NCBI GenBank assembly: GCA_024278755.1
Contig: JAJRSO010000002.1
Coordinates: 100,350 to 164,349 of the forward strand
Length of the DNA stretch: 64,000 nucleotides
DNA from: Calditrichota bacterium
GTDB lineage: Bacteria > Calditrichota > Calditrichia > Calditrichales > Calditrichaceae
Direction: 5' to 3'
Part shown: piece by piece, positions 18,281 to 27,530 of the stretch
Layout of the letters: each line of letters opens with the position of its first letter
How positions within the stretch are numbered: the stretch's first letter is position 1
Notes under the pieces: model-generated
What the model was told of the DNA's origin: nothing
What the model saw: only the letters and a program-made list of their open reading frames with translations
Databases searched by the model: none
Translations under genes and position numbers: made by a program

Positions 18281-19186
18281 ATGAAAACAAAACCGGTAAG
18301 TTTATTTTTTTTGGGTAAGGGCGGCGTAGGGAAATCAACCTGTTCGGCGTTAACGGCGGTAGCCGCCGCCCAAAAAGGAGATTCCGTGTTACTGGTTTCG
18401 CTCGATCCCGCGCATAATCAATCCGATATATTTAAAACCGGTTTTAACGAAAAACCAAAAAAGATCACCGGAAATTTATTGGTTTTAGAAATCGACCAGC
18501 AAAAATGGGTGCAAAAATATCTGCTTGAGGTAAAAAGGCAGGTAAAGCAATCGTATACATATTTAAGCGCATTTAATCTGGAACACTATTTTGATGTGAT
18601 TAAATTCTCCCCCGGGATTGAAGAATATGCCCTGCTCATGGCCTATTCACATATCCTGAAAGAACATAACGATAAAGATATAATTGTCTTCGATATGCCG
18701 CCTACCGCGTTGGCGTTAAAGTTTTTTGAACTGCCGCAGATTTCTCTAATCTGGCTAAGCCGGCTTTTGGACTTACGCAATGAAATATTAAGAAAACGGG
18801 AAATTATCACAACGATAAAAATCGGAAAAACTAAAATCGAGAGCGACAAAATCACATCCCGACTGCGCGCGCAAATAGAAGTATATAAAACCATCCGACG
18901 CATCTTCTCCGATGTGCATAAAACCCGCATTAATCTGGTTCTTAATCCCGATCAACTATCGTTAAACGAATCGCGTTTAATTGAACAGCAGTTGAGCGAA
19001 AAGGAATTGCCTATAAACAGACTGTTTCTGAATAAGTATGACCGGGAAAATATTACAGAGATTAAAAACAGTTTCTCCAAAATCCCAATGGTGCCAATAC
19101 CTGTTGCAGCCTTTCCTCTGCTTGGACTGGATAATCTTAACGTCTTCCTGGCTGCAAAAGAATCCGGAATTCAGGATATTATTTAA
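18281..19186 (+). CDS. ArsA/Get3-like P-loop ATPase
   Basis: The 301-residue ATPase has the deviant Walker A GKGGVGKST at residues 12-20. SLDPAHN corresponds to the ArsA/Get3 switch I (DPAHS), and FDMPPTALALKFFELP to the switch II DTAPTGHTLRLL-type segment. SPGIEEYALL matches the PG-E motif following the nucleotide site. It is half the length of double-domain arsenite ATPases and has no CxxC zinc motif. No arsenic genes are nearby, so arsenite export is unlikely. The neighbours are a four-TM protein and a small protein, which would suit a membrane-protein targeting or assembly role; this is inference. Confidence 0.85.
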   Translation: MKTKPVSLFFLGKGGVGKSTCSALTAVAAAQKGDSVLLVSLDPAHNQSDIFKTGFNEKPKKITGNLLVLEIDQQKWVQKYLLEVKRQVKQSYTYLSAFNLEHYFDVIKFSPGIEEYALLMAYSHILKEHNDKDIIVFDMPPTALALKFFELPQISLIWLSRLLDLRNEILRKREIITTIKIGKTKIESDKITSRLRAQIEVYKTIRRIFSDVHKTRINLVLNPDQLSLNESRLIEQQLSEKELPINRLFLNKYDRENITEIKNSFSKIPMVPIPVAAFPLLGLDNLNVFLAAKESGIQDII

Positions 19187-19330
19187 CCCTATTTCGCCCT
19201 CCATTTGTATCCGCTGTCTGTTCGCCGGACCAAGGTTCTTTAATCTGTTGAATTTATTAAGTTTTCCCGTTAATGTCCGATAAAAGAACTGTTATGGCGT
19301 AAATTCAATTTTATTTAAGCGGAATCAACA

Positions 19331-22300
19331 ATGCATTTTTTAATCTTTCTAAAACGAATAACCATATTATCTCTCTTTTTAACCATGGTTTATCCCCTAA
19401 ACGCTCAGGTTCTGAATTTTCGTGTGTTCGGTGCGGAAGAAGGCCTCATTCAGTCGCAGGTACATACAATATTACAGGATAACGACGGTTATATGTGGTT
19501 TGGAACCGTAAACGGAATATCGGTTTACGACGGTCGTGAGTTTCAATCACTAACGGTCAAAGACGGTTTGGCCGCAAATTTTATCCTTTCGGGCGTAAAA
19601 GACAAAGACGGGAACTTGTGGTTCGGCCACCGCAACGGAATGCTAACAAAGTATAACTGGCAAACAAAAGAAATGGAAAAAATATATCTTTCACAAATGC
19701 TGAAGGATTCTACCAGTACCAGCGTAAACACTCTGTTTGTTGATGATGCAGGACGTGTATGGGCGACCACCACAGGCTGGGGCGCTTATTATTTTGAAAA
19801 AGACAGCCTGTATCATTTAAGTACGGAAAACGGTCTGACATCCAACAATGTAAACGGTATCGGACAAGATAAAGAGGGCCGTATCTGGTTAGGAACGGAT
19901 TCTTTAATTACCATTTACTCGCCTGATAAGGGCAAATTTGATAGCATTAGAATTAAAGAAAAGACAAAAAATATATATGCGAACTCTTTTTTATCAGACG
20001 AAAAAGGATTTATGTGGATTGGCACTATTTCCAGAGGGCTCTTTCAGTATTATCCGGAGTCAAAAAAAGTTTTCCATTTTACCGAAAAAGAGGGTTTGCC
20101 CAACATAAAAATAAATACCATTTTTCGTGATCACAGTGGTAAAATCTGGTTGAGCAATGAATTTGTGGGCGTTGCCTACTCCGTCCGTTTAAGCTCCGGA
20201 AAAATTATTTTTAAGAATTTAACAACTGCTAACGGTCTGCCTTTTGACGGGAATTATGTAGTGACCGAAGACAGGGAAAATAATTTATGGTTCGGGACTT
20301 CGGGAAGGGGAGCTGCGCAACTGCGTGACAAACGCTTTGAACTATGGGTGCCCGGAAAGGATGATGAAGAACGGAGTGTCTGGAGTATCTTTCTCGATTC
20401 TAAGGGAAATCACTGGTTCGGCACCGGAGACGGTGTTGTGGTCCTGGATAAAGATGCCCGCCAAACGAAGGTGTTAAAAAAATACAACGATAAACGTCTG
20501 AATGATATTTTTCAGATTCGGCAGGATGATAAAGGAAAGATCTGGTTCACTTCAAATTTATCCGGTTTATATTCGATTAATAAAAGTACTCAACAAATTC
20601 AGCCGTTTCGTTTGCCGGACTCTTTAAGCAGGCATATAATCAGTACGGTAGAGTTTGATAAAAGCGGGAATATCTGGCTGGGCGGAGCGCGGCTGGGTTT
20701 GTTCCGTTACAATCCGAGAACAAAAAAATACAAACGTATGCTTGCCCCCAATGCGGATTATACAAAAAATATAATGAATATTTCCTTTAAAGATAGTAAG
20801 TCCGTGCTTTGGTTCGGCCTGGTAAACGGCGGTTTGTACAAATATGACGGAACGGCTTTTGGCAAGGTGCCCAATGCGCCGAATACCATTACAAATATTG
20901 TGGAAGGCACAAAAAATGACTATTGGATAATAAATGACAAAGATCAGCTGTTTCGTTATAAAAACGGAAAATTCAGCGAATTTGGTAAAGACCATGGGTT
21001 GGAGGGAAATGCGCTTTTTTCCGTCTTGGCCGATTCGAACAGCGTATGGGTGGGCACCAGTAGTGGTTTGGCCCAGTGTAAATATAATGATACGGGTTTT
21101 AAATTTTTTAATAATAAAGAAGGGTTCCCGTTTGGAGAAGCGAATGAAGGAGCTGTTTTTAAAGATAGCGAAGGCCTGCTGTGGTTCGGTACAATTGACG
21201 GCGCGGTCTGTTTTCATCCCGATCTGGAAACCGTAAGCAAAATTCCCCCGTTAGTTCATATCCGTAAATTAAAACTGTTTTTAAAAAATATTCCCTTTCC
21301 TCCGAAGGCAGAATTCCTGCCCGGGCAAAACTATTTAACATTTGATTTTATTGGCATCAATATGTCTTTGCCCGAGGCGGTGCGTTATCAATATCGGCTG
21401 TTGGGAATAGATGAAGACTGGCTGCCGGAAACATCTTTGGCATCGGCCACGTATCCGAATTTATCGCCGGGTTCATACACGTTTCAGGTGAAAGCGCGAA
21501 ACGGAGATAATATCTGGACACCGCAACCGGCAGAATACAGCTTTACTATTTTAGCTCCTTTCTGGCAAACCTGGTGGTTTTATCTGCTGCTGGCGGGGGC
21601 TTTTATTCTTCTTGTCTATCTTTTTATTTACTGGCGCACCACAGAAGTGAAAAAAATGAATATGATGCTTGGCAGGAAGGTAGAAGAACGCACCGCTGAA
21701 CTACAAAAGGAAAAAGACTCGGTAGAAGCCGCACTTGCCGCATTAAAAGAAAGTGAAACTAAATTTCGTACCTACACCGAACTTACCAGTTCCGGTATTT
21801 ATATCCATCAGGATAATAGATTACAATATGTAAATAAGGCTGGCCGCGAGTTATCCGGATACGCTTCAGAGGAATTATTACAAATGAATATCTGGGATAT
21901 TGTTCATCCGGATTACAAAGATCTGCTAAAAAAACGGTTTTCCAAACGAGCTGCCGGGGAAAAAGTTCCGGACCAGTATGAGTTTAAATATATCAAAAAG
22001 AACGGTGACGAAGGCTGGCTGGATTTTTCCGGGCTTTTGATAGAGTATAATAATAAACCCGCCTTACTGGCAACGGTGTTTGATATTACAGAACGCAAAC
22101 GTGCCGAAGAAGCGCTGCTTGCCGAAAAAGAACGTCTTGCCGTAACGCTGCGTTCCATTGGAGACGGTGTAATAACAACCGATATTCAGGGAAGAATCAC
22201 ATTGATCAATGAACGGGCTAAGGCGGTAATCGGTTATAAAACCGCTAACCCAATCAATGAAAAATTAGAAAAAATTTTATTGCTCTTTGATGAACAAACC

Positions 22301-23641
22301 GGAAAAAAAATAATTAATCCGGTGGATGTTATGTCTGCCATTCACGGGCAGGAATCCATGTATACTAATTGTGTATTAAAAACCCTTGACGGCGGACAAA
22401 AGTTTATTTCGTTTGCAAGTTCTCCGCTGAAGGATAAAAACAGTAGGCGCATAGGTATGGTTTTTGTTTTGCGGGATATTACCGAAAAGCGTCAAATGGA
22501 ACAGGAACTGTTTAAAAGCCAGAAATTGGAATCGGTGGGCGTGTTGGCAGGAGGAATCGCCCACGATTTTAATAATATTTTAACGGCCATTATCGGGAAC
22601 CTTTCACTGGCAAAGATTAATCTCGAACCTTCGGACCTCCTTTATGACCGTATCGAAAAAGCGGAAAAAGCTTCTGCGCGGGCACAGGAGCTTACCCAAC
22701 AACTGCTTACGTTTTCCAAAGGAGGAGCGCCGGTAAAACGGGCGGCCTCCATAGAAGATGTCGTTAAAGATTCCGTTGGCTTTGTTTTAAGCGGTTCCAA
22801 TGTTAAATGCCGCTTAAAGTTTGAAGAGGATTTGCCGCCGGTAGAGATTGATGCGGGACAGATTAGCCAGGTGATGCAGAATCTGGTAATCAATGCCGAT
22901 CAGGCCATGCCCCAGGGGGGCGACCTTGATATAAGCGTAAGTTTACGTGAATTTAGAAAAGGTCGGAAACGGTTAAATCCCGGCGTGTATCTGCAAGTGG
23001 ATGTGGCGGATCAGGGCATAGGAATTTCGAAAGAATATCTGGATAAAATTTTTGATCCCTTTTTTACGACCAAACAGAGTGGCAGCGGACTGGGACTGGC
23101 AACATCCTATTCGATAATTCAAAAGCACGGCGGTCTGTTGTCTGTTTCTTCGGAAATCGGAAAAGGAACGGTCTTTACCATTTATTTACCCGTTGCGCGG
23201 GGCGTAAGAGTTTCGCATTCTTCACAACAGGAAGACCTGTCCGTTATTCGGGGCAAAGGGAGGATACTGGTAATGGACGATGAGTTATTTGTTCAGGAAA
23301 CCGCCGTTACCATGCTGGAGGGGTTTGGTTTTGAAGCCGTGGCGGCAGAAGACGGAGTGGAAACCCTGGAAAAATATAAAAAGGCGCGCGATGAAAGGGC
23401 TCCGTTTAATGCGGTAATTATGGATTTAACTATCCCCGGGGGAATGGGTGGCCGGCAAACAGTGGAAGAGCTGTTAAAAATAGATGCGGATGCGGTTGCA
23501 ATTGTTTCCAGCGGATATTCCAATGATCCGGTAATGGCTGATTTTAAACAGTATGGTTTTAAGGGCTGTCTAAAAAAACCCTACCGGCTGGAAGAATTAA
23601 TAGGTATTTTAAAAGAACTGGGTCTTACCATATCGAACTAA
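19331..23641 (+). CDS. Hybrid two-component sensor with periplasmic propeller, PAS and receiver domains
   Basis: This 1436-residue protein starts with a signal peptide (to about residue 25). Reg_prop beta-propeller repeats (recurring DxxGxLWFGT-like motifs such as NNLWFGTSGRGAAQL) fill most of residues 30-660. A Y_Y_Y domain follows to about 740, then a TM helix near 747-767. Two PAS domains, HisKA with H-box AHDFNNILTAIIGNL near residue 1074, and HATPase with GSGLGLAT come next. A C-terminal receiver has its phosphoacceptor in VIMDLTIPGG near residue 1363. Bacteroidete HTCS proteins of this design normally end in an AraC DNA-binding domain, which is absent here. Output must go through another protein. 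It stands alone before convergent rnhA. Confidence 0.92.
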   Translation: MHFLIFLKRITILSLFLTMVYPLNAQVLNFRVFGAEEGLIQSQVHTILQDNDGYMWFGTVNGISVYDGREFQSLTVKDGLAANFILSGVKDKDGNLWFGHRNGMLTKYNWQTKEMEKIYLSQMLKDSTSTSVNTLFVDDAGRVWATTTGWGAYYFEKDSLYHLSTENGLTSNNVNGIGQDKEGRIWLGTDSLITIYSPDKGKFDSIRIKEKTKNIYANSFLSDEKGFMWIGTISRGLFQYYPESKKVFHFTEKEGLPNIKINTIFRDHSGKIWLSNEFVGVAYSVRLSSGKIIFKNLTTANGLPFDGNYVVTEDRENNLWFGTSGRGAAQLRDKRFELWVPGKDDEERSVWSIFLDSKGNHWFGTGDGVVVLDKDARQTKVLKKYNDKRLNDIFQIRQDDKGKIWFTSNLSGLYSINKSTQQIQPFRLPDSLSRHIISTVEFDKSGNIWLGGARLGLFRYNPRTKKYKRMLAPNADYTKNIMNISFKDSKSVLWFGLVNGGLYKYDGTAFGKVPNAPNTITNIVEGTKNDYWIINDKDQLFRYKNGKFSEFGKDHGLEGNALFSVLADSNSVWVGTSSGLAQCKYNDTGFKFFNNKEGFPFGEANEGAVFKDSEGLLWFGTIDGAVCFHPDLETVSKIPPLVHIRKLKLFLKNIPFPPKAEFLPGQNYLTFDFIGINMSLPEAVRYQYRLLGIDEDWLPETSLASATYPNLSPGSYTFQVKARNGDNIWTPQPAEYSFTILAPFWQTWWFYLLLAGAFILLVYLFIYWRTTEVKKMNMMLGRKVEERTAELQKEKDSVEAALAALKESETKFRTYTELTSSGIYIHQDNRLQYVNKAGRELSGYASEELLQMNIWDIVHPDYKDLLKKRFSKRAAGEKVPDQYEFKYIKKNGDEGWLDFSGLLIEYNNKPALLATVFDITERKRAEEALLAEKERLAVTLRSIGDGVITTDIQGRITLINERAKAVIGYKTANPINEKLEKILLLFDEQTGKKIINPVDVMSAIHGQESMYTNCVLKTLDGGQKFISFASSPLKDKNSRRIGMVFVLRDITEKRQMEQELFKSQKLESVGVLAGGIAHDFNNILTAIIGNLSLAKINLEPSDLLYDRIEKAEKASARAQELTQQLLTFSKGGAPVKRAASIEDVVKDSVGFVLSGSNVKCRLKFEEDLPPVEIDAGQISQVMQNLVINADQAMPQGGDLDISVSLREFRKGRKRLNPGVYLQVDVADQGIGISKEYLDKIFDPFFTTKQSGSGLGLATSYSIIQKHGGLLSVSSEIGKGTVFTIYLPVARGVRVSHSSQQEDLSVIRGKGRILVMDDELFVQETAVTMLEGFGFEAVAAEDGVETLEKYKKARDERAPFNAVIMDLTIPGGMGGRQTVEELLKIDADAVAIVSSGYSNDPVMADFKQYGFKGCLKKPYRLEELIGILKELGLTISN

Positions 23642-23648
23642 CCGGAAG

Positions 23649-24101
23649 CTACCGATCTTCAAGCAATTGTTTGCAGGCGGCCGCCTTTACCGCGAGACGG
23701 TCACAGCGTTCATTTTCCGGATGACCGGCATGTCCTTTCACCCAGTGCATTTTGACCTCGTGTGCATCCAATAAATTCAGCAGGCGTTCCCATAAATCCG
23801 GATTTTTTGCCGCTTCTTTCTTATTGCGCATCCAGCCTTTTTGTTCCCAGCGTTTTGCCCAGCCTTTCTCCACAGCATCCACAATATATTTGGAATCGGA
23901 ATAGACGTCTGCCTGGCAGCGTTCTTTCAGGGCTTCCAGTCCGGCGATAACCGCCATTAGCTCCATACGATTGTTTGTGGTTTTTTTGTATCCGGCCGAA
24001 AGCTCTTTTTCATGTTTGCCGAATTTTAAAATGGTTCCATAGCCACCCGGCCCGGGATTTCCGGAGCAGGCGCCATCCGTATAAATTTTCACGCGTTTCA
24101 A
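23649..24101 (-). CDS. rnhA: Ribonuclease HI
   Basis: The 150-residue enzyme cleaves RNA in RNA-DNA hybrids. All catalytic residues are present in E. coli-like spacing: D9 ([14 protein letters not shown]), E47 (NRMELMA), D69 (YSDSKYIV), H124 (VKGHAGH) and D134 (ERCDRLA). Length is normal for bacterial RNase HI. It converges on the hybrid sensor gene with a seven-base gap and diverges from the TonB receptor gene. Confidence 0.97.
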   Translation of the reverse strand: MKRVKIYTDGACSGNPGPGGYGTILKFGKHEKELSAGYKKTTNNRMELMAVIAGLEALKERCQADVYSDSKYIVDAVEKGWAKRWEQKGWMRNKKEAAKNPDLWERLLNLLDAHEVKMHWVKGHAGHPENERCDRLAVKAAACKQLLEDR

Positions 24102-24103
24102 AG

Positions 24104-24132
24104 TTGTTTTCCGTTTAAATTTTAATTATAAT
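24104..24132 (+). promoter_or_regulatory. Sigma-70-type promoter of the TonB receptor operon
   Basis: TTGTTT at 24104-24109 and TATAAT at 24127-24132 are 17 bases apart. The predicted start point is about 40 bases before the receptor ATG. Confidence 0.65.
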
Positions 24133-24181
24133 ATCAGACGACCTAATTTAAAACATACCAGCTAAAATAAAAACTTTAAAT

Positions 24182-26536
24182 ATGACAAGAATCAAGATTC
24201 TGTTATTTCTGTTGTTTAGTACTTCCGCTATGGCAATAAACTCGTCTTCGTTAAGTGGATTTGTGTTGGATGCCGTAAGCAGAGAATCTATTCCGGGCGC
24301 CAATGTGTTTTTACCCGATCAGAGCCTGGGGAGCAGCAGTAACGGAAGCGGATACTATGTCATTTCCGACCTCCCGGCGGGCGAGTATTCCATTAAATGT
24401 CAGTTTGTCGGTTATAAACCCATCGAAAAAAAACTGAAATTAAATTCCGGAGAACAAAAACATCTCGATATTTTTATGGAAGAAGAAGTGCTCCTTGGTG
24501 AACTGATAGAAGCAAACATAAGAGGTTCCGGTTTGGCCGATAATTTATTCCGTCAGCCCGTTTCAAAAATTAATCTCAGTTCATTACAAATAAAAAGAAT
24601 TCCTCCTGTTTTGGAGGCCGATATTTTGCGTGCTCTTCAAAATCTTCCGGGAATCTTATCCATTTCGGATTTCTCGTCGGCGCTTTATGTGCGCGGCGGA
24701 ACGCCGGACCAAAACCTATATTTAATCGATGGCGCCGATGTGTATAACCCGGAACATGCCTTCGGTTTTTTTTCTACGTTTAACACAGATGCCGTAAAAC
24801 AGGTGGAACTGTACAAAGGCGGATTTGGCGCCGCATATGGTGGCCGTCTTTCTTCGGTATTAGACGTAACATACTCGGATGGGGACCGCGATAAATGGGG
24901 GGGGAGCGCATCCCTAAACCTGTTGTCGGGAAAAACCTCTTTATATATGCCTTTAGGTAAAAAAGGGTCTGTTTCGGGTGCGTTCCGACGTACCTATTTT
25001 GATCAGACGGCCGCAAAACTTATCAGGGATATTCCCAAGTACTATTTTTACGATGCCAATATTAAGGCCGTTCTAAATGTCAATCCCCGCAACAAAATTT
25101 CTTTTTCCATGTTTAGCGGTCGTGATGTAATGAATTATGTGGTCAATAAAAAGAGCGATATTAAAACGGGATTTAATTATAATTGGGGAAACAGGACGGC
25201 CAGTTTTAACTGGACATGGATACTTACGCCCCGCCTTTTTACAAAATTCTGGGTTACAAATAGCAGCTTTTCATCGGACTTTGATTATAACAGCGGGCTT
25301 GATATTGATGAAAAAAACAACCTGAACGATCTAACGGTTAAAGGAAACAGCGCATATGCTTTTTCCAATAAGTTAAACGTAGAAGCCGGATTTGAATATA
25401 AAAATATAAAAACATCATATAAACTGCTTTTTGCAAACAGCCTGGCAAATGTGATGCAAAAAAGCCGGTACTATGCCGGTTTTGGAACGGTTAACTGGAA
25501 ACCGAAACCGGTTTGGGATATAGCCGCCGGAATTCGTTTTAATTATTTTAACTCCGATAGAAATTACAGCCATATAAATCCACGCCTTCAGATCAAACGT
25601 CATCTGCCATTTAAAAGTAATATTAAATTTGCCATGGGGTTGTACAGCCAGTTTTTACACAGGATCTCCAGGGGATTTATTAGCAGCCTGTGGACGGTTT
25701 CGGATAAATATCAAAAAGGCAGCCGCGCACTACACGTAATTTTGGGCTATGAAAAAGAGCTGCCCGGAAATTTTAGCCTGGAAACAGAAATTTATTATAA
25801 AAAGCTGGATGATATCTATGCCTTTAACTATAATTTTATGACCAGCGTTGCAGCTAATTCTTTTGACGGACAGGGACGGGCATTGTATACCGATACCCAG
25901 GGCCAGTTTAATCATGGTAACGGCTTTTCGAAAGGTTGGGAAATCGTCGTAAAAAAAGAGCGTGGAGCTGTCAGCGGTTGGCTCTCCTATTCCTATAGTC
26001 AGGCTCGTGTCCGTTTTGACGGAATCAATCAAAACAAAGCCTTTACCCCACATCACGATCGGACATCTTCATTAAAGCTGATAACCAACCTGGACGTTAA
26101 AAACAGTCTTCGTGCCCTTTTGGGTCATGCTAAAATAAAAGGGGATAGCCGTTGGCTGGTGGGAATAAATACCGTTTATTCCAGTGGCCAACCTATTACG
26201 GTGCCCGGTTCTGCCTATGCCACCAATCTGCTTCCCAACTATAACAGAGCCTCTTCGGATGCCTACGGAAGAGTAACTTTTGCCGTTTATCCTTCCGAAA
26301 TAAACAAACAACGGCTGCCATATTATGCGCGGATGGATGCAAGCGTTACTTATCAGAAGTTTTTTGCACATTGGTCTTTATCCACCTATATACAGGTTTT
26401 TAATGTATTTAACCGGAAAAATATCTGGTTCTTTCAATATGAAGAGCAAAACACAGAGACAAAGATTATCCAAAATATTTCCGAAACCTATATGTTGCCT
26501 TTTTTACCGACCGTTGGCCTTACAATAAAGTTCTAA
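24182..26536 (+). CDS. TonB-dependent receptor with carboxypeptidase-like N-terminal domain
   Basis: The 784-residue outer-membrane protein has a signal peptide (MTRIKILLFLLFSTSAMA). A CarboxypepD_reg-like domain follows at about residues 21-100 (LSGFVLDAVSRESIPGANVFL). The plug, about 120-230, has the motifs LQNLPGILSISDFSSALYVRGG and LIDGADVYNPEHAFGFFSTF. The remainder is a 22-strand-type barrel. It imports a bulky ligand using TonB energy. The DUF4249 lipoprotein gene follows after 12 bases, a pairing seen in FCB bacteria, and an M14 peptidase gene comes next. A peptide-type substrate is therefore possible. Confidence 0.92.
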   Translation: MTRIKILLFLLFSTSAMAINSSSLSGFVLDAVSRESIPGANVFLPDQSLGSSSNGSGYYVISDLPAGEYSIKCQFVGYKPIEKKLKLNSGEQKHLDIFMEEEVLLGELIEANIRGSGLADNLFRQPVSKINLSSLQIKRIPPVLEADILRALQNLPGILSISDFSSALYVRGGTPDQNLYLIDGADVYNPEHAFGFFSTFNTDAVKQVELYKGGFGAAYGGRLSSVLDVTYSDGDRDKWGGSASLNLLSGKTSLYMPLGKKGSVSGAFRRTYFDQTAAKLIRDIPKYYFYDANIKAVLNVNPRNKISFSMFSGRDVMNYVVNKKSDIKTGFNYNWGNRTASFNWTWILTPRLFTKFWVTNSSFSSDFDYNSGLDIDEKNNLNDLTVKGNSAYAFSNKLNVEAGFEYKNIKTSYKLLFANSLANVMQKSRYYAGFGTVNWKPKPVWDIAAGIRFNYFNSDRNYSHINPRLQIKRHLPFKSNIKFAMGLYSQFLHRISRGFISSLWTVSDKYQKGSRALHVILGYEKELPGNFSLETEIYYKKLDDIYAFNYNFMTSVAANSFDGQGRALYTDTQGQFNHGNGFSKGWEIVVKKERGAVSGWLSYSYSQARVRFDGINQNKAFTPHHDRTSSLKLITNLDVKNSLRALLGHAKIKGDSRWLVGINTVYSSGQPITVPGSAYATNLLPNYNRASSDAYGRVTFAVYPSEINKQRLPYYARMDASVTYQKFFAHWSLSTYIQVFNVFNRKNIWFFQYEEQNTETKIIQNISETYMLPFLPTVGLTIKF

Positions 26537-26548
26537 TCCGGGAAATCC

Positions 26549-27451
26549 ATGAAAGTTTTTGTACTGTTGTTTTTATTTCTGCTGTTTCAGTCCTGTGGAA
26601 AGGGAATTATTGAAACAGATGTACAAAATTATGAGCCTAAAATTGTTTTGGAAGGTTACCTGATTCCCGGTCAGGACGTGCAGGAGATAAAAGTAACCCG
26701 GAATATTCCGTTAAATGTCGCCATTGACCGTTCGGAACTGGTTTTACGAGAGGCAACGGTTAAGCTCACTTGTCTTAATGACAGCAGCGTCTATCTGTTT
26801 GAATACAGCCCCCGGGTCCCCGGATTCCATTATTATAAAAAAGATTTGGAAATTATCTACGGTAAAAAATATCGCCTCGATGTAAATACAAGTATTGATG
26901 GTGTTAACGTGCACGCCTGGGCCGTTACACGAGTACCGGCAGCCGGATTGTCCATCGACGAAATGCGTTCTACCGACAGTATTGGCTATCTACAACGAGA
27001 CGAGACGGGCGCGCTTGTAAAACCAAATATTGTTTTTAAACGATCGCCGCAAACAAATTTCTATTCTTTCTCAATTGTGGCCCTGGAAGCTGATTCTTCT
27101 ATGTTTATCTATCCCCCAAAAAATCCTTATCTACTGGAAAATGTAGATGCAAAAGAAGTTCAGAATAATTTACTGGACTATATCTACAGCGCGGATTTTA
27201 TCTTTAATACGCCGCTTACAGAAGGGGAGGAAATACATCCTTTGGACTGGTTTCATTTTCGTTTTTACGGTTCTTACAGAATAATTGTCTCTGCCGGTGA
27301 CCAGAATATGAAAGATTACCTGCTCACCTATAAACGGGTTTACGAAAATGACGGGAACCTGCACGAGCCGGTATTCCATGTAAACGGCGATGGAATTGGG
27401 GTGTTCGGTTCGGCTGTAAACGATACCATGTATCTTAAAATCCTTAAATAA
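26549..27451 (+). CDS. DUF4249 lipoprotein
   Basis: This 300-residue lipoprotein has lipobox FQSC with the modified Cys at residue 16. The mature part opens with PKIVLEGYLIPGQDVQEIKVTR, a pattern of DUF4249 proteins that commonly accompany TonB-dependent receptors. It is likely exposed at the outer membrane and may cap or assist the receptor, although the family has no established biochemical role. It is co-transcribed with the receptor. Confidence 0.85.
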   Translation: MKVFVLLFLFLLFQSCGKGIIETDVQNYEPKIVLEGYLIPGQDVQEIKVTRNIPLNVAIDRSELVLREATVKLTCLNDSSVYLFEYSPRVPGFHYYKKDLEIIYGKKYRLDVNTSIDGVNVHAWAVTRVPAAGLSIDEMRSTDSIGYLQRDETGALVKPNIVFKRSPQTNFYSFSIVALEADSSMFIYPPKNPYLLENVDAKEVQNNLLDYIYSADFIFNTPLTEGEEIHPLDWFHFRFYGSYRIIVSAGDQNMKDYLLTYKRVYENDGNLHEPVFHVNGDGIGVFGSAVNDTMYLKILK

Positions 27452-27530
27452 AAAATATCATTTTCGATACTTTACTCTTTGGTACCCACTTTCCTATATT
27501 ACTTAAAAAAACTTCTGTGGGAGTATTGCG

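Noticed and set aside
18281..19186. Arsenite-exporting ATPase
   Set aside because: There is no ArsB, ArsC or ArsR gene nearby, the protein has one ATPase domain, and the cysteine metal site is not evident.
20624..21217. Long antisense frame inside the hybrid sensor gene
   Set aside because: Low-complexity residue content and no start signal; the sense strand encodes clear propeller repeats.
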